Source: Streptomyces violens
GTDB lineage: Bacteria; Actinomycetota; Actinomycetes; Streptomycetales; Streptomycetaceae
Length of the DNA: 64,000 nucleotides
Assembly (NCBI RefSeq): GCF_000717745.1
Contig: NZ_JOBH01000003.1
Location: 1 to 64,000 of the forward strand
Direction of reading: 5' to 3'
In this document: one piece after another, positions 53,434 to 61,727 of the stretch
How the letters are laid out: the number at the start of each line of letters is the position of its first letter
How positions within the stretch are numbered: the stretch's first letter is position 1
Position numbers and translations under genes: made by a program
Notes under the pieces: model-generated
What the model was told of the DNA's origin: nothing
Databases searched by the model: none
Seen by the model: only the letters and a program-made list of their open reading frames with translations

Positions 53434-54294
53434 TTAGGGGCGCGGGGCGGGCCCGACCGGGACGAGAGTGAGGTAGGCGATGCCGAGGAGGTCGCGGTAG
53501 CCGGACAGCCAGGAGGCGCGGTGGGCGTCGGCCCGTTCGCGGGTCTCGGGGGCGAGCGGGTGATCGGGGTGGGTGGCCAGCCACTCCTCGACGTCGCAGC
53601 GGTAGCCGGACTCGAACGCCTCCCACTCGTCGCCGTTCGCCGTCTCCACCCAGGCCGGGCGGAAGCCCTCCTCGACGGCGAGGTCGACGAGTTCGGCCAG
53701 GCTCAGGTGCTCCTCGGCAGTGGCTCCGGGCCACATCCGGGTCAGCTCCGCCGCGGCCGGCGGGCGCTGCCAGAAGCCCTCGCCGTACAGCACGCGGCCG
53801 CCGGGGGCGACGAGGCGGCGCAGCTCACGCAGTACGGTGCGGAAGTTGTGCGGGGACTCGGGACCGGCCACGGCATGGCCGGCGCCGAGGCAGAGTACGA
53901 GGTCGGCGGGGCCGCGGGTGGTGCCGTGCCCGGACTCCTCGGCGAACTCCACGCGGTCGGTGAGCCCGCGGGCCGCGGCGTTGGCGCGGCCCCTGGCCAG
54001 GTCGTCGGCGTTGACGTCGATGCCGAGCCCGGTGGCGCCGGGTGTCGCGTCGAGCACCCGCAGCATGAACTCGCCCCAGCCGCAGCCGAGGTCGAGCACG
54101 GTGGCCGGGCGCCCGGCGGCGAGCCGTTGCACCATCCGCTCCGCCCGCTCCTCGGACAGCGGCCCGTGGAAGGCGAGCCGGGTCAGCCGCGGCGGCCCTA
54201 CCGTCTCAGCGGCCTGGGGCGTCTCGGCGGCCTGTGTCGGCTGTGGGGCACGCGCTGCGTCGGCGGTGGGTGTGGTGTCGCTGGTGTCGGGCAT
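53434..54294 (-). CDS. SAM-dependent methyltransferase, class I
   Basis: A 286-residue methyltransferase. The SAM motif is VLDLGCGWGEFMLRVL (about residues 67-82), followed by GIDVNADDL. The post-motif region is LVLCLGAGHAV. The C-terminal helical part (about 180-286) is larger than in minimal members and includes WSGATAEEH-like MWPGATAEEHLSL. The N-terminal 25 residues are Ala/Thr/Pro rich and variable. The substrate is unknown. It lies between the VOC gene and an APH-like gene on the same strand, possibly an operon. Confidence 0.82.
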   Translation of the reverse strand: MPDTSDTTPTADAARAPQPTQAAETPQAAETVGPPRLTRLAFHGPLSEERAERMVQRLAAGRPATVLDLGCGWGEFMLRVLDATPGATGLGIDVNADDLARGRANAAARGLTDRVEFAEESGHGTTRGPADLVLCLGAGHAVAGPESPHNFRTVLRELRRLVAPGGRVLYGEGFWQRPPAAAELTRMWPGATAEEHLSLAELVDLAVEEGFRPAWVETANGDEWEAFESGYRCDVEEWLATHPDHPLAPETRERADAHRASWLSGYRDLLGIAYLTLVPVGPAPRP

Positions 54295-54364
54295 GGGGCG
54301 GGACGTTAGCCCGCGGGGGCCCGCGGGCGACAGCGAATATCGGGCGGCACCGCCCACCAGATCC

Positions 54365-55273
54365 TCAGAACGGATACCACCGCACCGCCGCGTCCCCCTC
54401 CCGCAAGGAGGCGATCCGGCGGCGGAATTCCTTCAGCGCCGCGGGGTTGCCCGGGGCGTGCTGGGAGACCCAGGCGCAGCTGGCCGTCTCGCGGGAGCCG
54501 CGGAGCACGGCGCAGCCCTCCCAGTCCCGCACGTCCCAGCCGTAGGCCCGTACGAAGATGTCGTACGCTTCGGCGCCCAGGCCGTACCGGTCGCGGCTGA
54601 GCGCCATGACCACCAGGTCGTGCTCCCGCAGGTCGCGCGAGAAGGTCTCCAGGTCGACCAGGACCGGGCCGTCCGGGCCGACATGGACGTTCCGCGGGAT
54701 CGCGTCGCCGTGGATGGGGCCGCGCGGCAGGTGCGGCTCCAGGGCCGAGGCCGCGGCGGCGAACGCGTCCCGGCGGCCGCGCAGATACTCCGCGTCCTCC
54801 CGCGACACCGCGTCCCCCGCCAGCCGCAGCCAGCGCTCCACGCCGCCCAGCAGCTCCCGCCGGGGCAGCGCGAACGGCGGCTCGGGCAGCGCGTGCACCC
54901 GCCGCAGCAGCTCGGCGAGGTCACCGGGCCCCGCGGGCCGTACCGCCTCGGGCAGCCGCTCCCAGAACGTCACTGGGTGGCCGTCCACCAGCCGGGCCGC
55001 CGGCTCTGCCGCGCGCACCGCCGGTACGCCCGTCTCCGCCAGCCAGCCGGCCACCCGCAGCTCCCGCTCGGCCCGCTCCAGCAGCTCGGCGCTGCGGCCC
55101 ACCCGGATCACGGGGCCGGTGTCGCCGAGCGCGAAGACCGCGTTCTCGCCGAGCGCGAGCAGCTTGGCGTCCGCCGCGGCGTCCGGCCGCCCGGCCGCGG
55201 CCAGGACGTCCCGTGCGCGCGCTTCCGTGAAGGGCGTACCCGTCGCGGAATCTCCGCCACTCGCCTCGGTCAT
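54365..55273 (-). CDS. Aminoglycoside phosphotransferase (APH)-family kinase
   Basis: A 302-residue kinase-like protein. The ATP-loop region (LLALGENAVFALGDTGPVIRVGR) is followed by the Brenner-type motif IHGDAIPRNVHVG (catalytic Asp and Asn) and VLVDLETFSRDLREHDLVV (metal-binding Asp). The overall length fits APH/ChoK-fold enzymes, many of which act on sugars or antibiotics. Its target is unknown, and no resistance claim is made from sequence. The ATG at 55273 has AGGAGGCAGC upstream. It is divergent from the ABC sugar operon. Confidence 0.83.
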   Translation of the reverse strand: MTEASGGDSATGTPFTEARARDVLAAAGRPDAAADAKLLALGENAVFALGDTGPVIRVGRSAELLERAERELRVAGWLAETGVPAVRAAEPAARLVDGHPVTFWERLPEAVRPAGPGDLAELLRRVHALPEPPFALPRRELLGGVERWLRLAGDAVSREDAEYLRGRRDAFAAAASALEPHLPRGPIHGDAIPRNVHVGPDGPVLVDLETFSRDLREHDLVVMALSRDRYGLGAEAYDIFVRAYGWDVRDWEGCAVLRGSRETASCAWVSQHAPGNPAALKEFRRRIASLREGDAAVRWYPF

Positions 55274-55545
55274 GCTGCTGCCTCCTGCGCTCCGTGAGCG
55301 GTGTCGCTGACGCTCCGCTGTTCCGACCAGTCGCTCTGTCGCTCCGGTGTTTCGATCACCCACAGTCTCTCAGGAGGGTCTGACAACCAGCTCGTACACG
55401 TCGCGCACACTGCCTTGACGGCGTCCCCCGCTGTCACGACGATGACGACGGCTGTCCGCGCGTACGGGCGCGCGCGGCCGTTCCGTACCGGATGTACCGG
55501 ACCAGCCGGACACATCGGACCGAGCCGCGCCAAGGAGTCCCTGCC

Positions 55546-56475
55546 GTGACCCTCATGACCGCGGCGAAGCGGTCGTCCGGCCCACGGGCCGGTGCCGGAC
55601 CGCGCCGTGATCACGGCGTCTGGTTCCTCGTGCTGCCCGCGCTGATACCGATCCTCGTGCTGAGCGTCGGACCGCTCCTCTACGGTGTCGCGCTGGCCTT
55701 CACCGACGCGCAGTCCGGGCGTACCGAACCCACCCAGTGGGTGGGGCTGCTCAACTTCGCCGATCTGTTCCGGGACACGCTCTTCTGGGACTCCTTCCGC
55801 ATCGGGCTGGTCTGGGCGCTGGGCGTCACCGTCCCGCAGTTCTTCCTGGCGCTCGGCCTCGCCCTGCTGCTCAACGAGAAGCTGCGGCTGCGCTGGCTGG
55901 CACGGGCGCTGGCCATCGTGCCGTGGGCGATGCCCGAGGTCGTGGTCGGCATCATGTGGCGGCTCGTGTACCACCCGGACGCGGGCGTGCTCAATGAGAC
56001 GCTGCGCAGTTTCGGGCTCGGCGAAGGCCGCGACTGGCTGAGCGGTCTTGCGACCGCGCTGCCCGCCGTCATCGTCGTCGGCATCTGGTCGGGCCTGCCG
56101 CAGACCACCATGCCGCTGCTGGCCGGCCTGCAGAACGTGCCGCGCGAGCTGCACGAGGCGGCGGCCATGGACGGCGCGGGCGCCTGGCGGCGGTTCCGTA
56201 CGGTCACCTGGCCCGCGCTGCGCCCGGTGGCGCTGGCGATCAGCGCGCTCAACTTCATCTGGAACTTCAACTCCTTCGCGCTGGTCTTCGTGCTGACGGA
56301 CGGCGGCCCCGGAGGGCGCACCCGGCTGCCGATGCTCTTCGCGTACGAGGAGGCGTTCCGGTACGGGCAGTTCGGCTACGCGGCGGCGATGGGGCTGGCC
56401 ATGGTCGCGGTCGTCGCGATCCTGCTGGCCGTGTACCTGGCCGGCCGCCTGCGGACCGGGGAGGACGACCGATGA
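55546..56475 (+). CDS. Sugar ABC transporter permease (MalF/UgpA type)
   Basis: A 309-residue permease with about six transmembrane helices. The inner-membrane EAA loop is ELHEAAAMDGAGAWRRFRTVTWPALRP, which contacts the ATPase. It is the first gene of a permease-permease-binding-protein operon with no ATPase, as in Streptomyces carbohydrate transporters that borrow the MsiK ATPase. The start is GTG at 55546 with AAGGAGTCC upstream. The second permease overlaps it (ATGA). The carbohydrate is not determined; arabinan- or xylan-derived sugars are suggested by GH43/GH51 genes further on. Confidence 0.87.
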   Translation: MTLMTAAKRSSGPRAGAGPRRDHGVWFLVLPALIPILVLSVGPLLYGVALAFTDAQSGRTEPTQWVGLLNFADLFRDTLFWDSFRIGLVWALGVTVPQFFLALGLALLLNEKLRLRWLARALAIVPWAMPEVVVGIMWRLVYHPDAGVLNETLRSFGLGEGRDWLSGLATALPAVIVVGIWSGLPQTTMPLLAGLQNVPRELHEAAAMDGAGAWRRFRTVTWPALRPVALAISALNFIWNFNSFALVFVLTDGGPGGRTRLPMLFAYEEAFRYGQFGYAAAMGLAMVAVVAILLAVYLAGRLRTGEDDR

Positions 56476-57317
56476 CCGCCCGCCGCAGGCGTACCGCCGC
56501 CACCCGGACCGCCCAGTACCTGGCCCTCCTCTGCTACCTGCTCTTCCTCCTGGTGCCGTTCCTGTGGCTGGTGTCCACCGCCTTCAAACCCCCGCGCGAG
56601 CTGGGCAGCATCGACCCGACCTGGGTGCCGCACGACCCGACGCTCGCCAACTTCCGGGCCGCGTTCGACGAGCAGCCGCTGCTGGGCGCGGCCGCCAACA
56701 GCCTGCTCGCGGCGGCCGGGGCGGCGCTGCTGGCCGTCGTGGTGGCCACCCCGATGGCATACGTGCTCGCGCGCTTCCGTACGCGGCTGGCGCGGGCGGC
56801 GACCGGGTGGGTGGTGGTCAGCCAGGCGTTCCCCCTGGTGCTGGTGATCATCCCGCTGTTCCTGCTGCTGAAGGCCCTGCACCTGGTGGACTCGCTGGGC
56901 GGGCTCACCCTCGTGTACGTCGTCTGGTCGCTGCCGTTCGCGCTGTGGATGCTCACGGGGTACGTACGGGCCGTGCCGGCCGAGCTGGAGGAGGCGGCGG
57001 CCGTGGACGGCGCGGGACGGGTCCGCACGCTGGTCTCCGTGACCGCGCCGCTGCTCGTGCCCGGGATCGTCGCCACCGGGCTGTTCGCCTTCATCACCGC
57101 CTGGAACGAGTTCTTCTTCGCGCTCGTCCTGCTCAAGTCGCCGGAGAAACAGACGATGCCGGTCGTCCTCACGCACTTCCTCGGTGCGGAGGGGGCCGCC
57201 GACCTCGGCCCGCTCGCCGCCGCCGCGCTGCTCGCCACCGTGCCGAGCCTGCTCCTCTTCGCCGTCATCCAGCGCCGCATCACGGGCGGCATGCTGGCCG
57301 GGGCGGTGAAGAGCTGA
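56472..57317 (+). CDS. Sugar ABC transporter permease (MalG/UgpE type)
   Basis: A 281-residue permease with six transmembrane helices and the EAA motif ELEEAAAVDGAGRVRTLVSVT before the last helices. The ATG at 56472 overlaps the stop of the first permease (ATGA), and its own stop overlaps the binding-protein ATG (TGATG), giving a tightly coupled three-gene unit. Confidence 0.88.
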   Translation: MTARRRRTAATRTAQYLALLCYLLFLLVPFLWLVSTAFKPPRELGSIDPTWVPHDPTLANFRAAFDEQPLLGAAANSLLAAAGAALLAVVVATPMAYVLARFRTRLARAATGWVVVSQAFPLVLVIIPLFLLLKALHLVDSLGGLTLVYVVWSLPFALWMLTGYVRAVPAELEEAAAVDGAGRVRTLVSVTAPLLVPGIVATGLFAFITAWNEFFFALVLLKSPEKQTMPVVLTHFLGAEGAADLGPLAAAALLATVPSLLLFAVIQRRITGGMLAGAVKS

Positions 57318-57388
57318 TGCCCGAGCCTGCCCGCACCGCGATGCCCGAGCCCGCCCGCACCGCGATCCCCGCGCCCGCCCGCGCGCCA
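57317..57388 (+). repeat. Three 24-bp tandem repeats at the binding-protein 5' end
   Basis: Units at 57317-57340, 57341-57364 and 57365-57388 encode MPEPARTA, MPEPARTA and IPAPARAP. The first two begin with ATG, and another ATG follows immediately at 57389. Unit number therefore sets the number of possible starts ahead of the lipoprotein signal. Confidence 0.7.
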
Positions 57389-58702
57389 ATGCGCCGCCGT
57401 GCGTTCCTGGGCGCCGCGGCCGTCCCCGTACTCGCCGCCGTCCCTGTACTCGCCGGCTGCTCCGGCGGCTCCAGGGCGTCCGGCCCCCGCCGCCCCCTGC
57501 GCTTCCAGTCCCTGGCCTGGCAGGCGGAGTCCGTACGGGCCAACAAGGCGCTGGTCGCCGAGTGGAACCGGCAGCACCCCCGCAGCCCCGTCGAGTACGT
57601 ACAGGGCGCCTGGCCCACCGTCCACGACCAGCTCGTGACCGCCTTCGAAGGCGGCGAGGCGCCGGACATCATCCACGACGCCTCCGACGACCTCGCGGAC
57701 TTCGCGTACGGCGGCTACCTCGCCGATCTCACCGGTCTGCTGCCGGACCGGCTCGCCGCCGACATCCCGCGGCACAGCCTGGGGACCGGCACCTTCCAAG
57801 GGCGCCTCTACGGGGTGCCGTTCCTCCAGGAGCCGCGCGTACTGATCGCCAACCGGAAGCTGCTGCGCGCTGCCTCTGGAGTGCGCGTGCCCACACCGGA
57901 GCGCCCCTGGAGCTGGGCCGAGTTCCGGGCGGCTGCCAAGGCGCTGACCCGAGAGGCGCCGAGCGGCGACGGGCGCCAGTACGGCGTCGCCTGGCCCCTG
58001 AAGGAGCCGGTCTCCGCGACCCTGAACCTCGCGCTGTCCACCGGCGGCCGGCTCTTCCACCGCCGCGCCGACGGGCGTGCCGAGGTCCGCTTCGAGGCGG
58101 CCGACCAGGTCGTGCCGCGGACGGTCCACGACCAGGTGCACGCCGACGGCAGCGCGGCCCGCGCCACGCTCGGTATGGGCGGTTCGGACACGCTCCCCGG
58201 GTTCTTCGCCGGGCGGTACGCGATGGTGCCGCTCGGGTTCTCCTACCGGCAGCAGATCGTTCAACAAGCCCCCAAGGGCTTCGAGTGGACGGTGCTGCCG
58301 GCGCCCATGGGGAGCGCGCACGCCCAGGGCGTGAGCCCGCAGACGCTCTCGATCGCCGCCGACTGCCCGCGCAAAAAGGAGGCGATGGCGTTCCTCGCCT
58401 TCTTGCTGCGCCCGGAGAACATGGTGCGGCTGGCGCTCGGCGACTGGATGCTGCCCACGGGCACCACCGCGCTCCGCGATCACCGGCTCCAGCAACGCAA
58501 GTACGGCTGGGCCACGGGTACGGCGCTGGCCGGCACGCTGCGGGCCGCACCCGCGCAGACCGTACGCGGCTATCCGGAGTGGAAGGACAAGATCGCCACA
58601 CCGGGGCTGCAGGAGTACTACAGCGGTGCGATCGGTCTCGAAGAGCTGCGCGGCCGGCTGGTCGACGACGGCAATCTCGTCCTCGCCCGCTATCAGCGCT
58701 GA
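57317..58702 (+). CDS. Sugar ABC transporter extracellular binding lipoprotein
   Basis: A 461-residue solute-binding lipoprotein. The signal reads MRRRAFLGAAAVPVLAAVPVLAGCSGG with lipobox LAGC, so it is anchored by diacylglycerol. The mature part is a class I bacterial binding protein fold with AAFEGGEAPDIIHDAS-like TAFEGGEAPDIIHDA and YGVPFLQEPRVLIANRKLL. Three 24-bp repeats (57317-57388) each begin with a potential start or near-start, so the true start may be the ATG at 57389, which directly precedes the signal peptide; 57317 is given because it is coupled to the permease. Confidence 0.87.
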   Translation: MPEPARTAMPEPARTAIPAPARAPMRRRAFLGAAAVPVLAAVPVLAGCSGGSRASGPRRPLRFQSLAWQAESVRANKALVAEWNRQHPRSPVEYVQGAWPTVHDQLVTAFEGGEAPDIIHDASDDLADFAYGGYLADLTGLLPDRLAADIPRHSLGTGTFQGRLYGVPFLQEPRVLIANRKLLRAASGVRVPTPERPWSWAEFRAAAKALTREAPSGDGRQYGVAWPLKEPVSATLNLALSTGGRLFHRRADGRAEVRFEAADQVVPRTVHDQVHADGSAARATLGMGGSDTLPGFFAGRYAMVPLGFSYRQQIVQQAPKGFEWTVLPAPMGSAHAQGVSPQTLSIAADCPRKKEAMAFLAFLLRPENMVRLALGDWMLPTGTTALRDHRLQQRKYGWATGTALAGTLRAAPAQTVRGYPEWKDKIATPGLQEYYSGAIGLEELRGRLVDDGNLVLARYQR

Positions 58703-59015
58703 GCGCCACCCGCCACCAGGCGCCCGCTACCAGCCTCGCCCGGCAACCGTGCGGAAAGGGCGTTTGTTGCCCCAGGTTGCCGGATTGTAACGGGAGTTGA
58801 GGCAACCGGAGTCAACTCAGGTGCTCAATTTGACCGGGTGTGACGGGATTTGCATTTTTGCAAGGTTGTTGCCTAGGTCACACCCGTGGGGGAGCCTTGA
58901 ATTGGACGCGTCAATCAGTCAGGGTTTCGAGCCAGCCCGGCGCAGATTTTCTTGTGCGACCGGACTACAACGCAACGCTTTCCCCCCACACCACCAAACG
59001 AGGAGAACCCTCGCT
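58703..59015. promoter_or_regulatory. Structured leader/promoter region of the secreted subtilisin gene
   Basis: A 313-bp gap without a gene. It holds several inverted repeats: GAGTTGA/TCAACTC (58794-58818), the palindrome TTGCATTTTTGCAA (58850-58863), and CGGGTGTGAC/GTCACACCCG (58835-58844 and 58877-58886), the last enclosing the palindrome. Copies of GGTTGCC and GGCAACC also recur. The A+T content is clearly above the window average. It probably terminates the ABC operon and holds the protease promoter and operators. Confidence 0.6.
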
Positions 59016-60218
59016 ATGGCTCACAAGCGTTCCAGCAAGAAGCGGCTGATCACCGGCATAACCGCCGTCGTCGCCGCGACCGGCATCGCGGCCGTCACCG
59101 CGGTCACCGCCGATGCCAGCCCCGCCGAGGGCAGGATCTACGGCGCGAGCGCCAAGTCCGCCGTCAGCGGCAGCTACATCGTCATGCTCAAGGACCAGGC
59201 CCGCGCGGCCGAGAACAAGGACCTCGCCGCGGAGTACGGCGGCAAGGTCAAGCGCTCCTACAGCGCGGCCATCGAAGGCTTCTCCGCCACCGGGCTGAGC
59301 GAGACCGAGGCCAAGCGGCTCGCCGCCGACCCGGCCGTCGACAAGGTCGTCCAGAACAAGAAGTTCTCCATCGACGCCACCCAGGACAACCCCCCGTCGT
59401 GGGGCCTGGACCGCATCGACCAGGAGGACACCGCGGGCGACAGCAAGTACAACTACCCGGACGCCGCCGGCGAGGGCGTCACCGCGTACGTCATCGACAC
59501 CGGAGTCCGCGTCTCGCACAAGGACTTCGAGGGCCGCGCGACCTCCGGCTTCGACGCGGTCGACGGTGACGACAACGCCGACGACGGCAACGGCCACGGC
59601 ACGCACGTCGCGGGCACCATCGCCGGTGCCGCGCACGGCGTCGCCAAGAAGGCCAAGATCGTGGCCGTCCGCGTGCTGGACGACCAGGGCTCCGGCACCA
59701 CCGAGCAGGTCGTGGCCGGCATCGACTGGGTCACCAAGAACCACCAGGGCCCCTCGGTCGCCAACATGTCCCTCGGCGGCGGCGCGGACGAGGCGCTCGA
59801 CGCGGCCGTGCAGAAGGCCATCGACGCCGGTGTCACCTTCGGCGTCGCGGCGGGCAACGAGTCCACCGACGCGGGCCAGGGCTCGCCGTCCCGCGTCAAG
59901 GACGCCATCACGGTGGCCGCCAGCGACAAGGACGACAAGCAGGCGGACTACTCCAACTTCGGGAGTGTCGTCGACATCTACGCCCCCGGTTCCGACATCA
60001 CCTCGGACTGGAACGAGGGTGACGACGCCACCAACACGATCTCGGGCACCTCGATGGCCACCCCGCACGTCGTGGGCGCCGCCGCGGTCTACCTGGGCGG
60101 CCACCAGGACGCCAAGCCCGCGGACGTCGCCACGGCGCTGACCGAGGGCGCCACCCCGGACAAGATCTCCAACCCGGGTGAGGGCACGCCGAACAAGCTC
60201 CTGAAGGTCGTCGAGTAA
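59016..60218 (+). CDS. Secreted S8 family serine protease (subtilisin-like) with I9 propeptide
   Basis: A 400-residue preproprotease. Signal peptide residues 1-33 (KKRLITGITAVVAATGIAAVTAVTADA) are followed by an inhibitor-I9 propeptide (about 50-120: YIVMLKD, EGFSATGLSETEAKRLAADPAV) and a subtilisin domain. The triad is Asp161 in VIDTG, His194 in GHGTHVAGT and Ser346 in GTSMATPH, with oxyanion Asn281 in AAGNES. The ATG at 59016 has AGGAGAACCC upstream. Extracellular protease of this type feeds on proteins during development. The adjacent structured upstream region suggests tight control; two hairpins follow the stop. Confidence 0.9.
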   Translation: MAHKRSSKKRLITGITAVVAATGIAAVTAVTADASPAEGRIYGASAKSAVSGSYIVMLKDQARAAENKDLAAEYGGKVKRSYSAAIEGFSATGLSETEAKRLAADPAVDKVVQNKKFSIDATQDNPPSWGLDRIDQEDTAGDSKYNYPDAAGEGVTAYVIDTGVRVSHKDFEGRATSGFDAVDGDDNADDGNGHGTHVAGTIAGAAHGVAKKAKIVAVRVLDDQGSGTTEQVVAGIDWVTKNHQGPSVANMSLGGGADEALDAAVQKAIDAGVTFGVAAGNESTDAGQGSPSRVKDAITVAASDKDDKQADYSNFGSVVDIYAPGSDITSDWNEGDDATNTISGTSMATPHVVGAAAVYLGGHQDAKPADVATALTEGATPDKISNPGEGTPNKLLKVVE

Positions 60219-60232
60219 CAGCCCTCGACATC

Positions 60233-60256
60233 CGCCCGGTACCGGAACACCGGGCG
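60233..60256. terminator. Hairpin 1 after the subtilisin gene
   Basis: CGCCCGGT (60233-60240) and ACCGGGCG (60249-60256) form a perfect 8-bp stem with an 8-nt loop, starting 15 bp after the stop codon. Confidence 0.6.
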
Positions 60257-60261
60257 CAGCT

Positions 60262-60302
60262 GCCGGCCGTCGCGCTCGCCCCCACGGGGCGCGGCGGCCG
60301 GC
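60262..60302. terminator. Hairpin 2 after the subtilisin gene
   Basis: A larger stem: GCCGGCCGTCGCG (60262-60274) pairs with CGCGGCGGCCGGC (60290-60302) with one mismatch. It lies just upstream of the LacI-gene ribosome site, so transcripts from the protease are insulated from the regulator. Confidence 0.6.
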
Positions 60303-60333
60303 GGCGTCGAGCGGGAAAGGCGGAGTGCGTAGC

Positions 60334-61365
60334 ATGGCGGGTGTGGCGCACACGGTGGGTATCAAGGATGTCGCACGCCAGGCCGGCGTCTCCATCGGCA
60401 CGGTCTCCAATGTGATCAACCGTCCCGACATGGTCGCGAAGGAGACCCGCGAGCGGGTGCAGGCGGCCATCACCGCGCTGGGCTACGTCCGCAGCGAGTC
60501 GGCGCGCCAGCTGCGCGCGGGCCGCAGCCGGATCATCGCGCTGCTCGTGCTGGACATGGGCAACCCCTTCTTCGTGGACGTCGCGGCGGGCGCGGAGCGT
60601 GCCGCGCGCAAGGAAGGGCTGGGCGTGATGCTCTGCAACAGCGCGCAGAGCCCGGCCGAGGAGGCCGAGTACCTCTCCCTCTTCGCCGAACAGCAGGTGC
60701 GCGGCGTGCTCATCACGCCGGCCGACCTGACCGGCGGCACGCTCGCGCGCTTCCGGCCGCGCAACATCCCGCTCGTCTTCGTCGACCGCGTCCTCGGCAG
60801 CGCCGAGGGCTGCTCGGTCTCGGTGGACGACGTGGCCGGCGGCGCGCTGGCCGCCCGGCATCTCGTCGAGCAGGGCCACGAGGGGCTGGTCTACGTCAGC
60901 GGGCCGATGTTCCTGACCCAGTGCCAGGACCGGCGTACGGGGGCGCTCCAGGCGCTGCGTGAGAGCGGCCTGCCGGAGTCGGCACTGCGGCACATCGAGG
61001 CGGAGCGGATGGACGTCGCGGCGGGCCGGGACGCGGGCGCCCGGCTGCTGGGCATGTCGCCCCGGCCGACCGCGGTCTTCTGCGCCAACGACCTGCTCGC
61101 GCTCGGCGTCTTCCAGGCGCTCTACGGCGCCGGGCTGGCGGTCCCCGACGACATCGCCCTGGTCGGGTACGACGACATCGAGTTCGCCGCGGCCGCCGCC
61201 GTGCCGCTCACCTCCGTACGGCAGCCCGCCCGGCTCATGGGGCGGACGGCGGCCGAGATGCTGATCGAGGAGACCGGCGACCGGGCGGCGGACCACGAAC
61301 ACCGGCAGGTCGTGCTCGCGCCGGAGCTGGTGGTCCGCGCCTCCACGCTGGCCGCCCGCGGCTGA
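60334..61365 (+). CDS. LacI-family transcriptional regulator
   Basis: A 343-residue regulator. The helix-turn-helix is GIKDVARQAGVSIGTVSNVIN (about residues 8-28) with hinge RQLRAGRSRIIALLV. The periplasmic-binding-like sensor domain ends ALVGYDDIEFAAAAAVPLTSVRQPA. The ATG at 60334 has GGAG upstream; a GTG at 60325 is possible. LacI regulators control sugar genes. It sits between the protease and a small gene, with GH43/GH51 genes convergent nearby and the sugar transporter upstream. Its target operon is therefore inferred. Confidence 0.9.
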   Translation: MAGVAHTVGIKDVARQAGVSIGTVSNVINRPDMVAKETRERVQAAITALGYVRSESARQLRAGRSRIIALLVLDMGNPFFVDVAAGAERAARKEGLGVMLCNSAQSPAEEAEYLSLFAEQQVRGVLITPADLTGGTLARFRPRNIPLVFVDRVLGSAEGCSVSVDDVAGGALAARHLVEQGHEGLVYVSGPMFLTQCQDRRTGALQALRESGLPESALRHIEAERMDVAAGRDAGARLLGMSPRPTAVFCANDLLALGVFQALYGAGLAVPDDIALVGYDDIEFAAAAAVPLTSVRQPARLMGRTAAEMLIEETGDRAADHEHRQVVLAPELVVRASTLAARG

Positions 61366-61378
61366 CCGAGGAGGCGGG

Positions 61379-61672
61379 ATGAGCACCGAAGCGTGGATCG
61401 TCGTGGTGGTCGCGGGGGTGCTCGTCCTGGCGACGGTCGTCCTCGCCGTCCGCCTCCTGGTGCGGCTGGTCCGTGCCCGTAGGCTCTTGCGCGACGCCGG
61501 CGTCCCCGTGCAGAACAAGGCGGTGTTCTGGGGCGCGATCCTCTACCTCGTCTCCCCGGTCGACCTGCTGCCGGACCCCGTGTACCTCGACGACATCGGC
61601 ATCCTGCTGCTGGCGCTCCGCTCCCTGCACACCGCGGCGGCCTCCGCCGGGCTGCGTGCCCGCCGCGACTGA
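61379..61672 (+). CDS. DUF1232 (YkvA) small membrane protein
   Basis: A 97-residue protein with an N-terminal transmembrane helix (AWIVVVVAGVLVLATVVLAV), a basic loop (RLVRARRLLRDAG) and the DUF1232 core NKAVFWGAILYLVSPVDLLPDPV followed by YLDDIG. The family is widespread and of unknown function. The ATG at 61379 is 13 bp after the LacI gene and has GAGGCGGG upstream, so the two are probably co-transcribed. Confidence 0.83.
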   Translation: MSTEAWIVVVVAGVLVLATVVLAVRLLVRLVRARRLLRDAGVPVQNKAVFWGAILYLVSPVDLLPDPVYLDDIGILLLALRSLHTAAASAGLRARRD

Positions 61673-61686
61673 CGCCCGGTCCGCAC

Positions 61687-61722
61687 CCGGCCGCGGCAGC
61701 CCCGCCCGGCTGCCGCGGCCGG
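61687..61722. terminator. Perfect 15-bp stem terminator between DUF1232 and GH43 genes
   Basis: CCGGCCGCGGCAGCC (61687-61701) and its exact complement (61708-61722) enclose a 6-nt loop in a convergent gap. An outer GGTCC/GGACC pair extends the stem with a bulge. It is the cleanest bidirectional terminator in the window. Confidence 0.8.
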
Positions 61723-61727
61723 ACCGC

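Noticed and set aside
54365-55273. Antibiotic-resistance kinase
   Set aside because: The APH fold is present, but the family is broad and no resistance-specific features can be seen, so only the fold is claimed.
55546-58702. Missing ATPase as evidence of a broken sugar transporter
   Set aside because: Streptomyces sugar ABC operons commonly lack an ATPase and use the shared MsiK protein, so this is normal.
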